A stretch of 9,549 nt of DNA from Lysobacterales bacterium. Lineage in GTDB: Bacteria > Pseudomonadota > Gammaproteobacteria > Xanthomonadales > Xanthomonadaceae. Both the position numbers and the translations under genes were made by a program. Positions 6,007 through 9,549 of the stretch are shown one piece after another (positions within the stretch are counted from its first letter, which is position 1; every line of letters starts with the position of its first letter). Under the pieces are notes generated by a model. That model ran no database searches. It saw nothing but the letters and a program-made list of their open reading frames with translations, and had not been told where the DNA came from. The stretch is from NCBI GenBank assembly GCA_015655035.1, contig JAATFS010000459.1, positions 1 to 9,549 of the forward strand, given 5' to 3'.

Positions 6007-7056
6007 ATGAATCGCGATAGCGCTGCGCCGGGATGGGTGGAACCGCCTGGCTATCCTTCCGTTGCTGTTTCTGCCAATGCGCTGGTCAGTTTGCTCGGCG
6101 ATGATGAGCTGGAATTTTTCAGCACCGTTGGCTGCCGGCACAAGGTGGCGGCAGGACGCGTGCTGTTCCAGCGCGGCGACGTTGGCACACGGATGTACGT
6201 GTTGATCGAAGGGCGGGTGGATCTGGACCTGGGCGAGGAGTTGGCGGTCAAGCAACTGGGCCCTGGCGAGTTCTTCGGTGAACTGGGCCTGCTGATCGGC
6301 GACCACGAGCGCAGCGCAAGCGCGCTGGTGGTCGACGATTCCACGCTGATCGAAGTCGATCATCGCGACTTCGAGCGGCTGATGGAAAGCAATCCGGTAT
6401 TGGTCGCGCACTTCCTGCGGCGTTCCATCAGGCGCGTGGTCGACAGCGAGCGATTGCTCATCACCCAGCTGCGCTGCCGCAACCGCGATATGGAAACCGT
6501 GCTGAACAACCTTGTCGCCACTGCGGACCAGCTCAATCAGACCGAAGAATTGATCCGGCTCGACGAGCTGACCGGGCTGCACAACCGGCGTGGTCTGGCG
6601 CTGCATCTGCAGAGCTGTCGTCGCAATGGCGGCTCGCCAGGATGCGGTCTGTTGCTGATCGATTGCGATCGGTTCAAGCGCGTCAACGACGAGTATGGCC
6701 ATCCCGCCGGCGATCGGGTGTTGCAGAACGTCGCTCGGGTCTTGCGTTCGGTCATCGGTGAGGACGACCTGGCCTGTCGTCTCGGTGGCGACGAGTTCTG
6801 CGTGGTGGTCGGCAGTGGGGGCGACGAGCGTATCTATCAGCTCGGCGAGCGCATCGCCGCCGGTGTACGCGTACTGCTGGACCTTGCCACCGTACCGCCG
6901 TCCATCTGTCCGGTAAGCATCGGTATGTGCAGGTTGGACCCCACCACCAGCTGGAGCGATTGGTATACGCATGCCGACAGCGCGCTATACCAAGCCAAGC
7001 GTCTGGGTGGAAATCGCCTTTACTTGCCAGGTGCTGCATCGTTCAGCACGGCCTGA
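6007..7056 (+). CDS. Cyclic-mononucleotide-binding domain fused to GGDEF diguanylate cyclase
   Basis: A 349-residue soluble sensor-effector that makes c-di-GMP from GTP. The cNMP-binding domain covers about 25-145. Its phosphate-binding cassette GEFFGELGLLIGDHERSASA (87-106) retains the glutamate (E92) and arginine (R102) used to hold the cyclic nucleotide ribose and phosphate. A helical linker (about 145-182) leads to the GGDEF domain (about 183-340), with LDELTGLHNRRGL at 185-197, the intact catalytic GGDEF at 260-264 and ADSALYQAKRLGGNRL at 323-338. The position of the inhibitory RxxD site, five residues before GGDEF, reads GEDD (251-254), so its arginine is missing and product inhibition is probably weak. 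No signal peptide or membrane segment is seen. The ATG at 6007 with a GGGGA ribosome site is preferred to an in-frame TTG at 5983. The architecture and the next gene match what I recall of X. campestris XC_0249, a cGMP-activated diguanylate cyclase; orthology is inferred. Confidence 0.92.
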   Translation: MNRDSAAPGWVEPPGYPSVAVSANALVSLLGDDELEFFSTVGCRHKVAAGRVLFQRGDVGTRMYVLIEGRVDLDLGEELAVKQLGPGEFFGELGLLIGDHERSASALVVDDSTLIEVDHRDFERLMESNPVLVAHFLRRSIRRVVDSERLLITQLRCRNRDMETVLNNLVATADQLNQTEELIRLDELTGLHNRRGLALHLQSCRRNGGSPGCGLLLIDCDRFKRVNDEYGHPAGDRVLQNVARVLRSVIGEDDLACRLGGDEFCVVVGSGGDERIYQLGERIAAGVRVLLDLATVPPSICPVSIGMCRLDPTTSWSDWYTHADSALYQAKRLGGNRLYLPGAASFSTA

Positions 7057-7083
7057 TTCGCGTATGCACAGAAATAGAGTGCC

Positions 7084-9549
7084 GTGAACGATTCGACTCA
7101 GGTCCAGCCGTGGGTTCAGCAGCTGCGTACCTTGCTGTTGACCGACCTGTGCGATTCCACTGCGTTGGTCGAGCGGATCGGCGATCTGGCGGCTGCCGAA
7201 CTGTTCCGCGACCACGATAGGTTGGTGTTGCAGTTGCAGCGGCAATGGCGGGGGCAACTCATCGACCGATCCGATGGCTTGCTGTTGCTGTTCGAGCGCC
7301 CACTCGATGGCCTTTGTTTCGCGCTCGACTATACGCAGGGCTTGCTTGGCCTGGGTAGCCTGCATGGCGTGGTACTGCTGGCGCGGCAAGGTTTGCATGT
7401 GGGCGAAGTGCTGACCTGGCGCAACAGCGACGAGGCGGTGCGGCTCGGCGCCAAATCGCTGGAAGTGGAGGGCCTGGCCAAGCCGATGGCTGCGCGCCTG
7501 ATGTCGATGGCCCGGCCCGGCCAGTTGCTGCTGTCGGCGGTGGCTGAAAGCCTTACCCACCGCGCCGCCCTCGATCTCGGCGAGCGCGGCGAAAGGCTGC
7601 GCTGGAAGTCGCATGGGCGCTGGCGCTTCAAGGGCATACCCACCGGCATGGAGATCCACGAAGTCAGCGAGAGCCCGACACCGCCGTCGCGCGCACCCAG
7701 GAGTAGTCCAAAGGCATGGCGGGATATCCCGCTGTGGCGGCGTGCGTTGATGTCGGCCATCGCAACGGCGTTGCTGGCGGCGATGGCGCTGGTGGTATGG
7801 TTCATCGTTCGGCCGCCGCCGGCCATCGCCTTCGCCGCGCGCGATTGGGTGGTGCTGGCGGACGTGCGCAACCTCACCAGCGATCAGCAGCTGCAAGATT
7901 CGCTGCAGCAAGCGTTCCGTATCAGCCTGGAGCAGTCGCGCTTCGTCAACGTGCTCAGCGACCTGAAGGTGCGCAACACGCTCGGGCACATGCGGCGTAA
8001 CGCCAACGACAAGCTGGATCGTGCGACGGCCTCCGAGATCGCATTGCGCGATGGCGTGCGCGCAGTACTTCTGCCGGTTGTCATTGAGGTGGGAGGCCAG
8101 GTGGAAGTAAGCCTGGAGGTGATCGATCCTAACAGCCAGGTCACGGTGCATACCGAGTCCGCCAAGGGACGTGGACTGGAATCGATACTCGGCCTGGTGG
8201 ATGGGGTGACGGGACGGATGCGTCTCAGTCTGGGCGAAAAGGTGCAAGCACTGGCGGCCGCATCGACCCCCCTGCCTCGGGTCACTACCGCCAACCTGGA
8301 TGCGCTGCGTGCGTATGCGCGTGGGCAACAGGCCTATGTACGCGATCAGCTGGACGATGCCATCGGTTTCTTTCAACAGGCGTTGACGATGGATCCAGGA
8401 TTCGCGCTGGCGTACCTGGGTGTGTTCCGAGCGACCATCAGCCAGGGCCGGTTCGAGGAGTCCGAACCATGGTTACGCAAGGCGCTGCCGTTGCGCGAAC
8501 ACCTGGCGGCGCGGGAGCAGTTGTTGATCGATGCCTGGGCCACCGAATTCGGCCCGCAACCAGCGGTGCATGCGCCGAGGAAGTGGAAAGCTCTGGCGAT
8601 GACGTTCCCGGATTTCCATGCCGCCAGCGCGCATTACGCGTGGTGGCAGTTCAGCCTGGGAAATTTTCAGCAGGCCTACGATTGGGCCAGCAGGATAGCG
8701 CTGAACAAGTATCCCCAGCGCTATCTGCCACTCGATCTGATGGCACGGGTCCGGCTTGCCCAGAACAGATACGATGAAGCACTCGCGCTGTTCGCCGAGT
8801 CCGAACGGGTTGGTCAGATACCGATGTCGCGCAGGCATGCTTCGGCGCTGGTCGCGGCGGGCCGTTGGATGGAGGCGGAAAAGGCGATGTCGGCGCTCCG
8901 CGTTGGCAAGGACGATTTGTTCGCCTACATGGACAAGATCGTCTATCGGGTGGATCGGCGAGAGTGGGATGCCGCCACAGACTTGGCGAACCAGGCGATA
9001 CGCGATGCGGCAGGGGAAGAAATACTGATCTCTGCACCGTTCCGGATCACCCGATTGTTCCTGCAGGCCCGTTCCGGGCACGGCGGTGACGCGCAGGAGG
9101 CGGCCGATCTGGCTCGCAAGTTGTTGGCTGTGGCGGCCGCTGACTCCGGAGTTGCCGATGATCTGATTGGACTGGCGATTGCGGCCTTGCGTGTCGAACA
9201 ACTGCAAACCGGAAAGCCGGCGGAGGCGGATCTGGTCGATCGTGTGGCCGCGATGGCGAAAGCCGAGGGCAATCCCGTGAAAACAGGGTTGGCCGCGATG
9301 CTCCAGGCCGAGAACCTTCGTCTTCAAGACGATCCACGCGGTGCTATTGCACTGCTACACCCGCATATGAACGGTAGTGAGCATTTTCAGTTACATGTTG
9401 CTCTTCGTGATGCGTTGTATGACGTTGGCGACGTGAGTGCCGCTTCAGCACAAGAGCGGTGGTTGAGCAGGAATCGCGGGCGTGCGTTTGCGGACCCCAC
9501 GTCGGTGCAGGGATTCGTGCCTTTGAATGTCGATGACAGCCGGGAAGCC
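7084..9549 (+). CDS. Class III nucleotidyl cyclase with one transmembrane helix and TPR-rich C-terminus (runs off right edge)
   Basis: Partial; 822 codons read without a stop to the window edge. The GTG at 7084 is effectively forced, because an in-frame TAG lies at 7075-7077; its ribosome site is weak. The cyclase domain spans about 15-195. LLTDLCDST (18-26) supplies the first metal aspartate D21 and DRSDGLLLLF (61-70) the second, D64; LHVGEV is at 104-109 and AARLMSMARPGQLLLS at 136-151. Residues usual for base recognition and transition-state binding differ: no lysine stands before SDG, and proline P134 replaces the asparagine of VNLAARL. One membrane helix (about 222-242) follows a proline/arginine-rich linker. 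Then comes an alpha/beta domain (about 250-390) of the kind found before TPRs in bacterial kinase-TPR proteins (VVLADVRNLTSDQQLQDSLQQAFRISL), and helical TPR-like repeats from about 400. It lies 27 bases after the GGDEF gene, so is probably co-transcribed. It resembles, from memory, XC_0250, reported to make cGMP; that product here is inferred. Confidence 0.88.
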   Translation, partial: MNDSTQVQPWVQQLRTLLLTDLCDSTALVERIGDLAAAELFRDHDRLVLQLQRQWRGQLIDRSDGLLLLFERPLDGLCFALDYTQGLLGLGSLHGVVLLARQGLHVGEVLTWRNSDEAVRLGAKSLEVEGLAKPMAARLMSMARPGQLLLSAVAESLTHRAALDLGERGERLRWKSHGRWRFKGIPTGMEIHEVSESPTPPSRAPRSSPKAWRDIPLWRRALMSAIATALLAAMALVVWFIVRPPPAIAFAARDWVVLADVRNLTSDQQLQDSLQQAFRISLEQSRFVNVLSDLKVRNTLGHMRRNANDKLDRATASEIALRDGVRAVLLPVVIEVGGQVEVSLEVIDPNSQVTVHTESAKGRGLESILGLVDGVTGRMRLSLGEKVQALAAASTPLPRVTTANLDALRAYARGQQAYVRDQLDDAIGFFQQALTMDPGFALAYLGVFRATISQGRFEESEPWLRKALPLREHLAAREQLLIDAWATEFGPQPAVHAPRKWKALAMTFPDFHAASAHYAWWQFSLGNFQQAYDWASRIALNKYPQRYLPLDLMARVRLAQNRYDEALALFAESERVGQIPMSRRHASALVAAGRWMEAEKAMSALRVGKDDLFAYMDKIVYRVDRREWDAATDLANQAIRDAAGEEILISAPFRITRLFLQARSGHGGDAQEAADLARKLLAVAAADSGVADDLIGLAIAALRVEQLQTGKPAEADLVDRVAAMAKAEGNPVKTGLAAMLQAENLRLQDDPRGAIALLHPHMNGSEHFQLHVALRDALYDVGDVSAASAQERWLSRNRGRAFADPTSVQGFVPLNVDDSREA

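Noticed and set aside
6985..8376. 463-residue open frame on the minus strand across the cyclase gene
   Set aside because: Low-complexity Gln/Arg/His composition, opposite a coherent cyclase and TPR-type protein.

Overview
The window looks like a chromosomal segment of a high-GC gammaproteobacterium of the Xanthomonadaceae, most likely Xanthomonas or a close relative. The basis is codon usage and the last two genes: a cyclic-nucleotide-binding GGDEF protein followed by a class III nucleotidyl cyclase with a TPR tail. From memory, this matches the cGMP/c-di-GMP pair described in X. campestris (XC_0249/XC_0250). I have not checked orthology by alignment.

Layout. Bases 1-1509 (minus strand) hold the proximal end of a type I-F CRISPR-Cas operon: complete cas1, then, with an ATGA overlap, the first 180 codons of the cas2-cas3 fusion, which leaves the window at its left edge. 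The csy genes and any CRISPR array would lie further left; no array is visible here. A 134-base gap (1510-1643) holds a perfect 17-base dyad and a run of eight G just upstream of the cas1 start. Next is a CysB-like LysR regulator (1644-2612, minus), divergent from malate synthase aceB (2721-4361, plus). Isocitrate lyase aceA follows (4480-5796, plus), with a long imperfect hairpin between the two and a strong rho-independent terminator after aceA. Together aceB and aceA supply the glyoxylate bypass. The LysR protein is placed to control them through a TTAT-N11-ATAA dyad in the AT-rich divergent region.

Bases 6007-9549 hold a two-gene signalling unit: a cNMP-binding/GGDEF diguanylate cyclase and, 27 bases later, a membrane-anchored class III cyclase that is still open at the right edge. 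The expected logic is that the cyclase makes a cyclic mononucleotide (cGMP in the published X. campestris case), the cNMP domain senses it, and the GGDEF domain converts it into c-di-GMP output. The GGDEF protein lacks the arginine of the inhibitory RxxD site. The cyclase lacks several canonical active-site residues while keeping both metal-binding aspartates.

No tRNA, rRNA, insertion sequence or CRISPR repeat was seen. No stretch over 300 bases lacks a gene. The two edge genes were translated by hand through their full visible length and contain no internal stop.
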